NCBI GenBank assembly: GCA_902491765.1
Contig: CABUIY010000001.1
Coordinates: forward strand, 101,806-165,805
Source of the DNA: an uncultured Collinsella sp.
Lineage (GTDB): Bacteria; Actinomycetota; Coriobacteriia; Coriobacteriales; Coriobacteriaceae
DNA: 64,000 bases
Reading direction: 5' to 3'
The notes beneath the pieces are model-generated. The model made no database searches. It saw only the letters and a list, made by a program, of their open reading frames with translations, and was not told the DNA's origin. Position 1 is the first letter of the stretch; each line of letters begins with the position of its first letter. A program made the translations under genes and the position numbers. Positions 54,878 through 63,610 of this stretch are shown one piece after another.

Positions 54878-56305
54878 CTACACCTCCTTCTTGGGCAAAT
54901 TGAACGCGCGAGCCGTCTCGTCGTACAGCGCACGATAGTTGGCGAGCATCTGCTCGTGTAGGTAGTAGGTCGCCACGCGACGCTGGCCGCGCTCCCCCAT
55001 TTCCAGACGGCGGGCACGGCTCGCGCACATGCGCTCCATGGCATCGGCCAGACCCTTGCGATACATGGGCGGGCTCACATATCCGGCAACGCCAAAGTCG
55101 TCGCCGGGGGCGCCCTCGAGCAGCTCGCGGCAGCAGCCGACCTCGGTCGTCACGCAGGGGCGACGCGCGCCCAGCGATTCCAACACGCTCAACGGCTGGC
55201 CCTCCGAGATGCTCGTCAAAATGGTAAAGTCGAGCTTTTCCATGTACTCGACCACGTTGACGCGGCCGGTAAAGATCAAGTCACGCACGCCCAATGTCTC
55301 CACTAGCGCATGGCACTCGGCGCCATATTCCTCGTCGTCCACGCCACCCATAATATGCAGGCGCACGTGCGGCAGGCGCTCGTGCAACTCAAAGAAGGCA
55401 TAGATCATGGTCTTGACGTCCTTGATGGGCGCCAGACGCACCACCGCGCCAATGTCCACCCAGCCGTCATCGGGCTTTAAGGGAATGTCCTTAAAGCGAT
55501 CGAACTGAATGCCGTTGGGGATAACCAGGCATTTTTCTGCATCGCAACCCATGTCGATCTGCGTTTTGCGCGCGTTGTGGAACAAACTCGTCACACGAAA
55601 AGCGCGACGGTAGATTTCCTCCGAAAGCAGGTAGAAAAAGCGGATCCAACGGTCCTTAAACGAGGGCACCACCCAGTCGGCGCGAATGATCTCCTCCTCG
55701 CGCTCGCGGGTATAGATGCCATGTTCGGTCAGCAGCACCGGCGCATGGCGAACGCTTGAGCCCAGGCAGGCGAGCAGGCCACCATAGCCGGTCGAGATGG
55801 CGTGGTACACATCGGCCACCGGCACCTCGCTGCCCAACAGGTAGAGCACGGGAAGCAACATGGAGCGCATGGTGTGGAATGCGTCGGCAAAAGGCGTGTA
55901 GGGGTACTCGGCAAGGCACACGTCGCGGAAGATATCCATAAACGTGCGGCTCTGCAAAAACGAGAGCGGATGTACGCGACGGCGCTGGAAGATATCGAAC
56001 AGCGCGTCCCAGTCCGGATTGGAGAGCGACACCAGACGGCGTAGCGCCTCGCGCTCACGGTCGTTAAAACTGGCTTCGTGCTGCTCGCCCGAAAGCCACA
56101 GGGCATCGTCCAGGAACACCTCGTGCACCTCGACCACGTTGCTGGGCAGCTCGTAGACAAATTTGCCGCGGTCGGCAGCATGCGCGCCAATCACCCACAG
56201 CACGAACTCGTGCTCGGGCATGGCCTGGATATAGCCATGCATCCAGGTAGATACGCCGCCGTGCACATAGGGGTAGCAACCCTCGAGTACCAAGCAGATT
56301 CTCAT
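54878..56305 (-). CDS. pelF: PelF-like glycosyltransferase (GT4)
   Basis: A 475-residue retaining glycosyltransferase that should polymerise the Pel polymer from UDP-sugars in the cytoplasm. The PelF-type start RICLVLEGCYPYVHGGVSTWMHGYI and the donor-site motif ISEGQPLSVLESLGARRPCVTTEVGCCREL are present. The ATG overlaps the previous stop (ATGA-type, four bases). It is encoded with pelG, pelD and pelE, as in known Pel operons. Confidence 0.94.
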   Translation of the reverse strand: MRICLVLEGCYPYVHGGVSTWMHGYIQAMPEHEFVLWVIGAHAADRGKFVYELPSNVVEVHEVFLDDALWLSGEQHEASFNDREREALRRLVSLSNPDWDALFDIFQRRRVHPLSFLQSRTFMDIFRDVCLAEYPYTPFADAFHTMRSMLLPVLYLLGSEVPVADVYHAISTGYGGLLACLGSSVRHAPVLLTEHGIYTREREEEIIRADWVVPSFKDRWIRFFYLLSEEIYRRAFRVTSLFHNARKTQIDMGCDAEKCLVIPNGIQFDRFKDIPLKPDDGWVDIGAVVRLAPIKDVKTMIYAFFELHERLPHVRLHIMGGVDDEEYGAECHALVETLGVRDLIFTGRVNVVEYMEKLDFTILTSISEGQPLSVLESLGARRPCVTTEVGCCRELLEGAPGDDFGVAGYVSPPMYRKGLADAMERMCASRARRLEMGERGQRRVATYYLHEQMLANYRALYDETARAFNLPKKEV

Positions 56306-58182
56306 CTGTCGCCACCCTCCTTGCGCTCGATCGTCAGGGTCTTATCATTTGCCTTGAGCAGATACAGATTGCCCGTAAGGTGCGTTAGTTCGCCACCCGT
56401 CACCGCACCTGGCTCGCCATTATTGGCGCGGAACATGAGCCACGCCTCGTCGTGGAAATTGCCCAGACTGAGCGTCCAGGCATCCGCGCTGGTATCCATG
56501 CCCACCGTCACCGACGAAAAGCGCTGGATGGCGCCCGAGCATTCCGAGCCGGTCTGGCGACGCAGGCCGGGCGCAAACTTGGTAAGCCAGTCCAGGTAGT
56601 CGGTCAGGCCGCCCTTGTAGACCTCCCAGCCCTCCGTAGCGCCGCGATCGGGGTCCAAAAGGTCGTCCGGGTGCATAAAGTGCGTGCTTACGTAGTGCAT
56701 GTTGAGCTCGGATACGGCAGCCAGGCGCATATAGGAATCGCCGACCATGCCGCCCGAGACAATGCGCGGCTGCTCCACAATGCCATCGCTCGCCACGCCA
56801 AACTCCTGCACGTAGGGCAGGTCGGTGCCGTCCTCAAAGTACGTACTGGCAATAGTCTTAATGCGCGGAACGTCGGTGCCGATAAGCTTGCGTGCACGGG
56901 CCGAAAGGATATTTGACGGCGGCACGTAAACCGAGCCGTGCGCGTTGGGCAGCACCTCATCTTGGAAGGCGATAAGCTCGTTGAGCGATGCGACGAGCGT
57001 TTCCTTGTTCTTCCAGGTCTTGTAGTCATACAGCGTGCCATAGTCGGTATCCCAGAGCGCCAGAGGCTGATGGTTGTAGCCGTGAAAGCCCAGCTCTCCG
57101 CCCATCTGCAGCAGCATGCCGCCAAAGTAGCGGAACTGCGTGGTATCGGCCTGTCGCGCGGGCTCAGTCTGGTTGACCGCGTCCTCGTAGTTTTCGATCA
57201 TCACGCCGGTATAGCGAATGCCGTATTTTTGCGCGAGCTTTTGCAGATCGGGCCACCAGACCTTGGTGTAAAAATCGGCAATGGAAAGGCCGTAGTCACG
57301 CTTGATATAAGTACCATCGCCCGAGGGCACGGGGCTAGGAAAGTCGTCCAAAAAGAACACGGCGCTGTTGATGACCGGATAGGCCGTGGTATCACCCAGC
57401 AAGCTTATGGCCGAAGCATAGAACCCACGCATGACCTTGTCGTAGATGCCAATGTTGCACACCACGGTGTGACCACTGCCGCAATCGTTAGACCAAATGA
57501 GCGGCGTGCCCGCGTCACCGGTCTTTGCCCAGACGCGCGCCGTTTCGCGCAATGAAACCGAAAGTGAAGAATCGAAGGGATCCGAGAACTCGTAGCTCTC
57601 TCCCCCTCCCAGCATAAAGTCCTCACTCGGAACGATACTTTCGGCTGTCGCATAGTCATATCCGGCCGATTCGATCCCAAGCTTGGAAGCAATAGCCTGC
57701 AGGCAGTTCGAGTTATCTGGCGTCATGCCCAGCATGAGTGAGCCGCCCGCACTCACCCAACTCATCAGATCGGTCAGATGCGTACCCAGTCCGTCAAGCG
57801 AGGGCATAAGCACAATCACGCGATCAAACGACGTGAGCGATGGGATCGCGTCCGCACCGTCGGTGGCAATATCAACATCGCGATGGGCAATCTTCATGTC
57901 CAGCAAAATCTGGTCGAACTGGTCTTTAACGTCGTCGACGCTATCTTGGTCCGAGTCGGTAATGACCAGGCACGTGGGCTTTTGGCCAAAGATTGCCGAG
58001 GAGGCAGGCACCGCATCGTTGGCGGCAAGCATCCCCAGCTTATGCTGGCCCGCACTGTACTGCACGCCGGCACGCTCCACCAGCAGCACGGCGGCCATGG
58101 CAATAAAGACCGCCCACACCACGAGGAGTCCCATCCAACGAAAGCGGCCTGCACGGTCGCGGATATGTTGCGCCACACTCAT
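56302..58182 (-). CDS. DUF2194-type polysaccharide deacetylase, PelA-deacetylase-like
   Basis: A 626-residue protein with one N-terminal membrane anchor (about residues 17-36) and an extracellular part. After a flavodoxin-like region (about 65-270) comes a CE4-like deacetylase region with FFLDDFPSP (Asp279-Asp280) and the metal-site motif FHGYNH (His367, His371). It occupies the place of the deacetylase in Gram-positive Pel operons, which lack the glycoside hydrolase part of Pseudomonas PelA; no hydrolase domain is seen here. GGAGG precedes the ATG, which overlaps the pelE stop. Confidence 0.82.
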   Translation of the reverse strand: MSVAQHIRDRAGRFRWMGLLVVWAVFIAMAAVLLVERAGVQYSAGQHKLGMLAANDAVPASSAIFGQKPTCLVITDSDQDSVDDVKDQFDQILLDMKIAHRDVDIATDGADAIPSLTSFDRVIVLMPSLDGLGTHLTDLMSWVSAGGSLMLGMTPDNSNCLQAIASKLGIESAGYDYATAESIVPSEDFMLGGGESYEFSDPFDSSLSVSLRETARVWAKTGDAGTPLIWSNDCGSGHTVVCNIGIYDKVMRGFYASAISLLGDTTAYPVINSAVFFLDDFPSPVPSGDGTYIKRDYGLSIADFYTKVWWPDLQKLAQKYGIRYTGVMIENYEDAVNQTEPARQADTTQFRYFGGMLLQMGGELGFHGYNHQPLALWDTDYGTLYDYKTWKNKETLVASLNELIAFQDEVLPNAHGSVYVPPSNILSARARKLIGTDVPRIKTIASTYFEDGTDLPYVQEFGVASDGIVEQPRIVSGGMVGDSYMRLAAVSELNMHYVSTHFMHPDDLLDPDRGATEGWEVYKGGLTDYLDWLTKFAPGLRRQTGSECSGAIQRFSSVTVGMDTSADAWTLSLGNFHDEAWLMFRANNGEPGAVTGGELTHLTGNLYLLKANDKTLTIERKEGGDR

Positions 58183-59084
58183 CTGGCCTCCTCCCCGTCG
58201 CGCCAAAACGCCAACTTTTCGCGGTTGTCGGCGCTCAAATACACATGCTGCTTGTCAATCGCATCGATCACACGGTGAACCTCGTCACCATCGCGGCGCA
58301 TCACGGCAAGGCGCAGGCAAAGCATCCAAACCTCCTGCTCCTCGGGCACGTCGAGCACCAACTGATCGGTCACGGCCTGCGCCTCGTCGATCTGTCCGAC
58401 ATCGGCCAGCGCCGTCGCGTATCGAATGCGCAGCTCAAGGGTATCCTCGCGCTCGCAGCGACGCGCAAGCAGGCGCGCGTACTGTTGGCGCTGAATCTGA
58501 GCCACGCGACCCTCAGCCAAGCCCGAGTCCAAGTATTCACCAAGAAAATCACAGTATTCGTTGAGGTTTTGCGCGCTCGGGTCCGTCTTAAAGGCACGCT
58601 CCAGCTGCTGCAGTTTAAGGTCGGACTCCTTGGAGATCTGCGCCACCGCCGTCGCGGCATAGTGCGCCACCTCAACGTCGTCGTTAAGCTTAGCCGCCTG
58701 CAGCTGCGCCAGGTACGCGTCGGGCTCCTCGGTGAGCATAGAGAGCATTAGGCGGCGCCGGTATGCCGGGTCGTTGACGATGAGCGCCTCCTCGAGCGGG
58801 ACCACGCTTACATCGGTGTCACGGTCGTGCACCAGGATGCTGCGATGCAGGTCGTCGTTGAAGCGCAGCGACTCCAGCGCAGACTCTTTCAGCCCCTCGC
58901 CAAACACCGCGCTGCGGACCGATAGCAGAACCACCAGCAACGGGCCCCACAGCGGCACCAACACTATCACAGCCAGCATGTGCCCGCGCACCGGCAGCAG
59001 GCCCAACTTCATGAGCGTCCACAGCATCAGGCAAGCCAGCGCATGAATCAGCAGCAAGACGGCAGCAACGACAAGCGAGATCAA
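58179..59084 (-). CDS. pelE: PelE-like membrane TPR protein
   Basis: A 301-residue protein with two N-terminal hydrophobic segments (about 1-20 and 35-56) followed by a cytoplasmic all-helical repeat region (about 95-295) typical of TPR solenoids (for example RIRYATALADVGQIDEAQAVTDQLV). In Pel systems PelE bridges PelD and PelF at the membrane. It lies between pelD and the deacetylase with four-base overlaps at both ends. Confidence 0.82.
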   Translation of the reverse strand: MISLVVAAVLLLIHALACLMLWTLMKLGLLPVRGHMLAVIVLVPLWGPLLVVLLSVRSAVFGEGLKESALESLRFNDDLHRSILVHDRDTDVSVVPLEEALIVNDPAYRRRLMLSMLTEEPDAYLAQLQAAKLNDDVEVAHYAATAVAQISKESDLKLQQLERAFKTDPSAQNLNEYCDFLGEYLDSGLAEGRVAQIQRQQYARLLARRCEREDTLELRIRYATALADVGQIDEAQAVTDQLVLDVPEEQEVWMLCLRLAVMRRDGDEVHRVIDAIDKQHVYLSADNREKLAFWRDGEEAR

Positions 59085-61219
59085 GCGGCACCCCCCTCAC
59101 CGTCACCGGTGTAAGAGATGTGCTGCAGCAGCGCCACGATGTCCTCGCCATCGACGGGCTCCACCGCAATCTGCTTTGCGCTCAGGCGCTCGCGGATAAT
59201 GGGCAGATCGCACGCCTTTGCCTGGCGCATAAGCAGGTAGAGCACGTCGCCGTCGACCAAGCCCGCCGCGTCGCTCTCGCGGATTGCCGACCCGATTGCG
59301 CCCACCAGCTCGCCGACAGGCTCCATGCCCGGTACCACGCGCAGGAGCAAAAAACTCCCCATCTTGCTATCTGCGAGCGCCTGCTCCGCCGCGAGCTCTT
59401 GGCCAAAGGCAGCCTGCTTGAGCACGCAAGTGCCGTCAACGCAGCGTTTATCCTGCGCCACCGCCTCATAGTCAAAGGCACGGCCCAGCGCGCTTTCGAC
59501 CAGCCCGCACAAGATGCGGAACAGGTTTTGAAAATAGAGAGTCATTTGGTTTTCGGCCGCACGACGCACAAAGATCAACACGGCGGGTGCCCCGTCGCGC
59601 TCGATCGTGTATCCAAACATGGGAAGCCCCGGCGTCAGCTCGCGGTTCACCCACAGGTTCGAACGGCCCCCGTCGCCCAAAAGAGGTGCAAGCTGCTCAA
59701 GCGTGAGCGAGCGTGCGGCATCTTCGGCAATCGCGGGACTTGCTGCCACCAGGCGTGCAAATGCCCCGCCCGAAACATGGTAGATCGCCACCGAATCGTT
59801 CTCGAGGATCTCGCCCAGAAGCTCGCAGCACTTGCGATAGATGTCGCGAGGGTTGAGTACGTCGAGCTCCTGCGTCACGGCAAAGATCTTGCCAAAGCTG
59901 TCGTGGCGACCCACGATCTGGCGCCTGTACGCGCGCTTGTCCTCGATCGCGTCGTGGTAGAGCTGCGTAAGGAACGTATTGCGGTTGCGCACGAGCTCGT
60001 TTTGATCGCGCTCCGCCCTAATGGCTTCGCTGTTGCGCAGCTGCACATAGCCGCACACGGCACCCACCACAAAGTACGCAATAAACGGTAGCCAGTTGGA
60101 CGGCTCGTAGAACAGACCCTGGAAGGTATAGCCGTACTGAGTAAAGTAGCTGGCTGCCAAACCCACCGACGCCAGCAGCGCCGCAACCAGGCCAAAGTCC
60201 AAGCCATACAGCGTGCCGATCAGCACCACGTAGAGCAGGCGATAATCGAGCACGTTGAGCTGGACCGATTGTGAGAACAGATGCTCCAGTACCTCGAACA
60301 GAACCCAGGCAACGCCCGTCTCTAGGCATTTAATAGGCAGCGTGCGCATCTGGATGCGGTCGATGGCGGCACGCAGCGGGTTGACCTTCTTTGCGCGGCC
60401 AACATCCCAACGCGCTTGAATGGTCGAAAGATCGCGCAGCAAGTCGTAGCGCTGAAACCAGCCATAGCGAACGCGAACGGTGTCGCTGACGGGCAGGGCA
60501 TAGCCGGCAGAATCGCCATAGGCAACTGAGAGCCCAGGGAACAGCGCCTTGAGGGCCTCGCCCACCTCACCAGACGTGCGATGGAAGGTATCGGCAACGT
60601 CGAGCGTCTCAAAGGAGGCGTCCCAGCTGTCAAAGATGCGGCGTACCAGCACCGCGAGCTCCTCGGCACACAGCAGGGGAAACGCCGCGTCCTCCGCGCC
60701 CTGCAAAGCGACCGATCCGGTTAAGCAAGAATCGAACAGCGGCACAAAAAACGGATCATCCAGCGCGGCGGAGGCAGTGTACAGGAAGGGCGCGCGCAGA
60801 ATCTTTGCCTGAACGCCTTCGCGCACAGCGTAGTAGCGGCAGAGGTCGTTGGCCGCGCGGGCGATAATTCCCTTGCCCGTTCGCCCCACGGCGCCGGAGG
60901 CACCCTCGGCACTCGCGGGCCCCGCTACAAACAGCAGCTGGACCCGGCGACTCATGCACGAACGAAAGACCGAGCGCAGCAGCTCGATATCGCCCACGGT
61001 ATCGGTATGCGGGGTAAGGAAATTAGACAGGTAGACTACGCGGTCGAACTCGTAGGCCTGCTCCAAGTGCTGGAGGAGCTCTTTCCACGAAGCATGAGGC
61101 GACGACTCATCGTGGCGCGCTTCCGCGGCAGCGACGACCTTAACGTGGTCCCCGGGGAACGCCTTGGCGCAAAAGTCATCGTCAACATATGCGGTGTTGC
61201 CAACAACTAGCACTTCCAT
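59081..61219 (-). CDS. pelD: PelD-like c-di-GMP receptor with N-terminal SDR/epimerase-like domain
   Basis: A 712-residue regulator. Residues ~1-270 resemble an NAD-dependent epimerase (SDR) fold. Residues ~300-395 hold four membrane segments, ~395-430 a coiled coil, ~430-590 a GAF domain, and ~600-700 a GGDEF-like domain. In that last domain the catalytic motif is degenerate (DGDVL, 656-660), while the inhibitory-site RxxD is kept as RESD (647-650), five residues upstream, as in c-di-GMP-binding PelD. GGGGAGGAA precedes the ATG. It is the first gene of the eight-gene operon. The SDR part lacks a clear GxxGxxG loop, so it may not be enzymatic. Confidence 0.87.
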   Translation of the reverse strand: MEVLVVGNTAYVDDDFCAKAFPGDHVKVVAAAEARHDESSPHASWKELLQHLEQAYEFDRVVYLSNFLTPHTDTVGDIELLRSVFRSCMSRRVQLLFVAGPASAEGASGAVGRTGKGIIARAANDLCRYYAVREGVQAKILRAPFLYTASAALDDPFFVPLFDSCLTGSVALQGAEDAAFPLLCAEELAVLVRRIFDSWDASFETLDVADTFHRTSGEVGEALKALFPGLSVAYGDSAGYALPVSDTVRVRYGWFQRYDLLRDLSTIQARWDVGRAKKVNPLRAAIDRIQMRTLPIKCLETGVAWVLFEVLEHLFSQSVQLNVLDYRLLYVVLIGTLYGLDFGLVAALLASVGLAASYFTQYGYTFQGLFYEPSNWLPFIAYFVVGAVCGYVQLRNSEAIRAERDQNELVRNRNTFLTQLYHDAIEDKRAYRRQIVGRHDSFGKIFAVTQELDVLNPRDIYRKCCELLGEILENDSVAIYHVSGGAFARLVAASPAIAEDAARSLTLEQLAPLLGDGGRSNLWVNRELTPGLPMFGYTIERDGAPAVLIFVRRAAENQMTLYFQNLFRILCGLVESALGRAFDYEAVAQDKRCVDGTCVLKQAAFGQELAAEQALADSKMGSFLLLRVVPGMEPVGELVGAIGSAIRESDAAGLVDGDVLYLLMRQAKACDLPIIRERLSAKQIAVEPVDGEDIVALLQHISYTGDGEGGAA

Positions 61220-61365
61220 GGCGCATTCCTCCCCTAAAATCCACTTTTGTCCTAGTCAAACATGCGTATTTTACGCTGTCAACGCGAGCTAGAACGCCTT
61301 TAAGGCTGTTTTAAGAACTATTTTAGAGGATGTGGGGACATCGAGAGTGCTAAATGAGCGCCCAA

Positions 61366-61493
61366 TCCGGAAGTGCGGTGAAAAACCGAGACCTGTCGAC
61401 CAGACCCCAGTTTTGGGCATCCGCGACCTGCGGTTTTGTTGGCAAAAATCGGTGTGTGCTCGGCAAGTTTCGATTTTTCCCCGCACTTCCGGA
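61366..61493. repeat. 128-bp element with 20-bp terminal inverted repeats
   Basis: TCCGGAAGTGCGGTGAAAAA at the left matches the complement of the right end at 19 of 20 positions. The interior holds shorter pairs (ACCGAG, CCGCGACCTGCGG). It lies in the 296-base gap between pelD and the AAA/TOPRIM cassette. No transposase frame is present, so it could be a MITE-like or structured-RNA element. Confidence 0.65.
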
Positions 61494-61515
61494 GATAAGT
61501 GGCGAAGGGGACTCT

Positions 61516-62334
61516 TTAGAACAAACGAATACCCAAACCCCTCTTAATCGCCTTGTTCATAACGTCGTTAAGTCGCTTAGGCCAATTCGCAATAAAGAAA
61601 AGGCAGGTGCAGCATGCGCAAAATGAATCATTGTTCAGACGTTCGATCTCATTGAGCAGAAGTTCAGAATGATTGATGCCCGCCACGGTCGCAGCTAAGT
61701 CAGCCAGAGACTCGTTTGCAATTGGCATCATCTGCTCATTAGTTAACCAAAGCGACCTCAGGGCATGGACGGCAATAATGCAGGCAAATGTAAAACCATC
61801 AATACGCCCAATATCCGCAAGCGAATCTCCCCTCCTGGCAACCCAGTCCTTGTAAGATCGCTTGCCAAAAATCACATCTGAAGGAACAAGGGCGTCATCC
61901 AGAGAGAGACACTTCAAGGGATCAAAATCACGATATGCTTCAACCGATGGATAGCTCAGATATAGCTGACCCATATCAGTGCTATCGCAGTAATAGTCTT
62001 GCATTAGCTCAAGCCGTTTAAAATCGAGCCGATTGTCCTGAGGATCTAAGTCAAATATGAGCAAGGTGTCTGTAAAACTGGATTCGAGAAGCTGAGCCGC
62101 ATCATCTTTATCCGAAAGAAGCTCAGCGACAAAGGGCTTAAGATCAATAGACTCGAAATCGCAACCGTATTCTTGAAAGAGCTTATCAAGAAAGTCATGA
62201 ACATTGATCTCGACAGGAACAATTTGATGATCATCCGCGAGGCTAAAAGATTCAAATAAACGCCCCATCAGCTGAGGCTCGCGTTTAGCGCCTTCAACAA
62301 TGAGCAGGACGTTCTTTTCAGACGCACCGTTCAT
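61516..62334 (-). CDS. TOPRIM-like putative effector of a two-gene ATPase cassette
   Basis: A 272-residue protein of unknown family. The start VLLIVEGAKREPQLM (Glu14 in VEG) and TDTLLIFDLDPQDNR (Asp95, Asp97) resemble the two TOPRIM acidic motifs of RloB, DUF4276 and AriB-type proteins. It starts two bases after the ATPase stop, so the two act together. Base composition is clearly more AT-rich than the neighbours, a sign of recent transfer. A nuclease-like defence effector is inferred; TOPRIM assignment rests on two motifs only. Confidence 0.6.
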   Translation of the reverse strand: MNGASEKNVLLIVEGAKREPQLMGRLFESFSLADDHQIVPVEINVHDFLDKLFQEYGCDFESIDLKPFVAELLSDKDDAAQLLESSFTDTLLIFDLDPQDNRLDFKRLELMQDYYCDSTDMGQLYLSYPSVEAYRDFDPLKCLSLDDALVPSDVIFGKRSYKDWVARRGDSLADIGRIDGFTFACIIAVHALRSLWLTNEQMMPIANESLADLAATVAGINHSELLLNEIERLNNDSFCACCTCLFFIANWPKRLNDVMNKAIKRGLGIRLF

Positions 62335-62336
62335 GG

Positions 62337-63437
62337 CTACTCAAACTCTCCGGCTCGGAGGAGCTTCTCGATATTGTTGCCGAGCCTCAACTCACGATCG
62401 GTGGAATCGGCCAAGGTTCGAATACCCTCTTTTGCAGAAATTTGATAAACGCAGTCGGGCCTCATTACGCCATTCTTAACAAGCGAAGTGTTGTGGGTGG
62501 AGCACAAAATCTGACAAGAGGCCTTGGAACCAAAGAACTTCAAAAGGCTCTCAGCCATCTCAAAGTGGCAAAAAGCGTCAAACTCATCTATGAACAAAAA
62601 ACTGGCCGAGTCGTTTAGCTCAAGCTCAGAGAACAACATAACCAGGGTTCTTGTACCGCTAGAACATGCCTCGACAAACGGGACGCATCGCATGGGATGA
62701 TTGAAATATAGAACAGGCGAGCCGTCGGACTCTTTAATAACGATCAGGGACTCATCGACTCCAAAATTGCGAATAAATGATTCAAATTCCGCAACTTTGT
62801 TCTCGCGTATGATTTTGTCGATTACCTTTTTTGTTTCAACCCCTTTTAATCGAAAGCTGTCCATGCGAATCAGCCTCATGTGCGAGACAAATCGGCGTAA
62901 TTCAGCCAAGACACCTAAAACATTAGTTGGAAGACTGCTCGTTATATAAGAAAGAAGGCTCAACGAAGCGTCGAAGAATTCAAAATTAATGCCAGCAGCA
63001 CCGATTCGTTCAAGGTGGTTCTCTTCGAAAACGCCGCGTGCGTTATTGAAATCGAAAATTCGTTCCCCATCAATCGATAGGGTCTCGTGAAGCCAAGTAG
63101 TCGGAGAAGTCTTCTCATAGCAGTAATTGATTTCGCGACCGTCAAATTCAAAGACATAGGTGAACTGTGCCGTACCTCGCCCGCAATCAGCATTCAAAAA
63201 CAGACGATCATCCTGGTCAGAATAATCGAATGCCTCTGGAAAGCCGAACGTAATGTCAAATAAAGCTGAACCGAAATTCGATTTACCAGACGCACTTCTG
63301 CCGATCAAAAGTGCGGTTTTCACGGTTCCGTTTTTAACGTTATTTTCTGCAAACTGGTAATCACGAGAAGCTGCAAAATTAAATGAAACCGGAGCCGAAA
63401 AATTCCTATAGCCATCAACAGTAAAACGCTTAAGCAT
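62337..63437 (-). CDS. ABC/OLD-type AAA ATPase (RloA/AriA-like)
   Basis: A 366-residue ATPase of the AAA_15/AAA_21 type. It begins MLKRFTVDGYRNFSAPVSFNF, with Walker A GRSASGKS (46-53), a late SSGTRTLVMLFSELE signature-like block, Walker B FLFIDEFDAF, and the switch CSTHNTSLV. Such ATPases pair with small TOPRIM or nuclease proteins in OLD, PARIS and RloAB systems. The ATG has AGGAG within a 47-bp palindrome. GC content is lower than in the flanking operons. Confidence 0.8.
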   Translation of the reverse strand: MLKRFTVDGYRNFSAPVSFNFAASRDYQFAENNVKNGTVKTALLIGRSASGKSNFGSALFDITFGFPEAFDYSDQDDRLFLNADCGRGTAQFTYVFEFDGREINYCYEKTSPTTWLHETLSIDGERIFDFNNARGVFEENHLERIGAAGINFEFFDASLSLLSYITSSLPTNVLGVLAELRRFVSHMRLIRMDSFRLKGVETKKVIDKIIRENKVAEFESFIRNFGVDESLIVIKESDGSPVLYFNHPMRCVPFVEACSSGTRTLVMLFSELELNDSASFLFIDEFDAFCHFEMAESLLKFFGSKASCQILCSTHNTSLVKNGVMRPDCVYQISAKEGIRTLADSTDRELRLGNNIEKLLRAGEFE

Positions 63438-63441
63438 GAGA

Positions 63442-63488
63442 GTCTCCTATCTCTTGCCGTAATTATATTACGGCAAGAGATAGGAGAC
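63442..63488. promoter_or_regulatory. 47-bp perfect palindrome over the -10 box and ribosome site of the ATPase gene
   Basis: Arms of 22 bases or more (GTCTCCTATCTCTTGCCGTA...) are perfectly complementary around a central T/A. On the minus strand TATAAT (63467-63462) lies at the exact centre, and the AGGAG ribosome site of the ATPase gene lies in the distal arm. No good -35 is visible. It could be an operator, or a hairpin hiding the ribosome site in read-through RNA. Confidence 0.8.
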
Positions 63489-63590
63489 CTGCATCAATTA
63501 CGCCACTACGGGAAAAGTCATGTGAGCAGAGTCCATGCGAACCATGAATACCCGCTACGAAAGCCGCTGGAAAACAACCCTTAAACGCAA

Positions 63591-63610
63591 AAACCGCCTT
63601 TAGGCGGTTT
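63591..63610 (-). terminator. terminator-like hairpin
   Basis: AAACCGCC pairs perfectly with GGCGGTTT around a four-base loop, followed on the minus strand by TTTTTGCG. Confidence 0.6.

Noticed and set aside
53330..56305. Reading pelF/pelG as a generic Wzx-type flippase and unrelated glycosyltransferase
   Set aside because: The characteristic PelF and PelG N-termini and the linked pelD and pelE genes fit a Pel system better than a Wzx/Wzy locus.
61354..61626. 90-codon plus-strand frame across the 128-bp element
   Set aside because: It overlaps the end of the TOPRIM-like gene on the other strand and the inverted-repeat element; no ribosome site.
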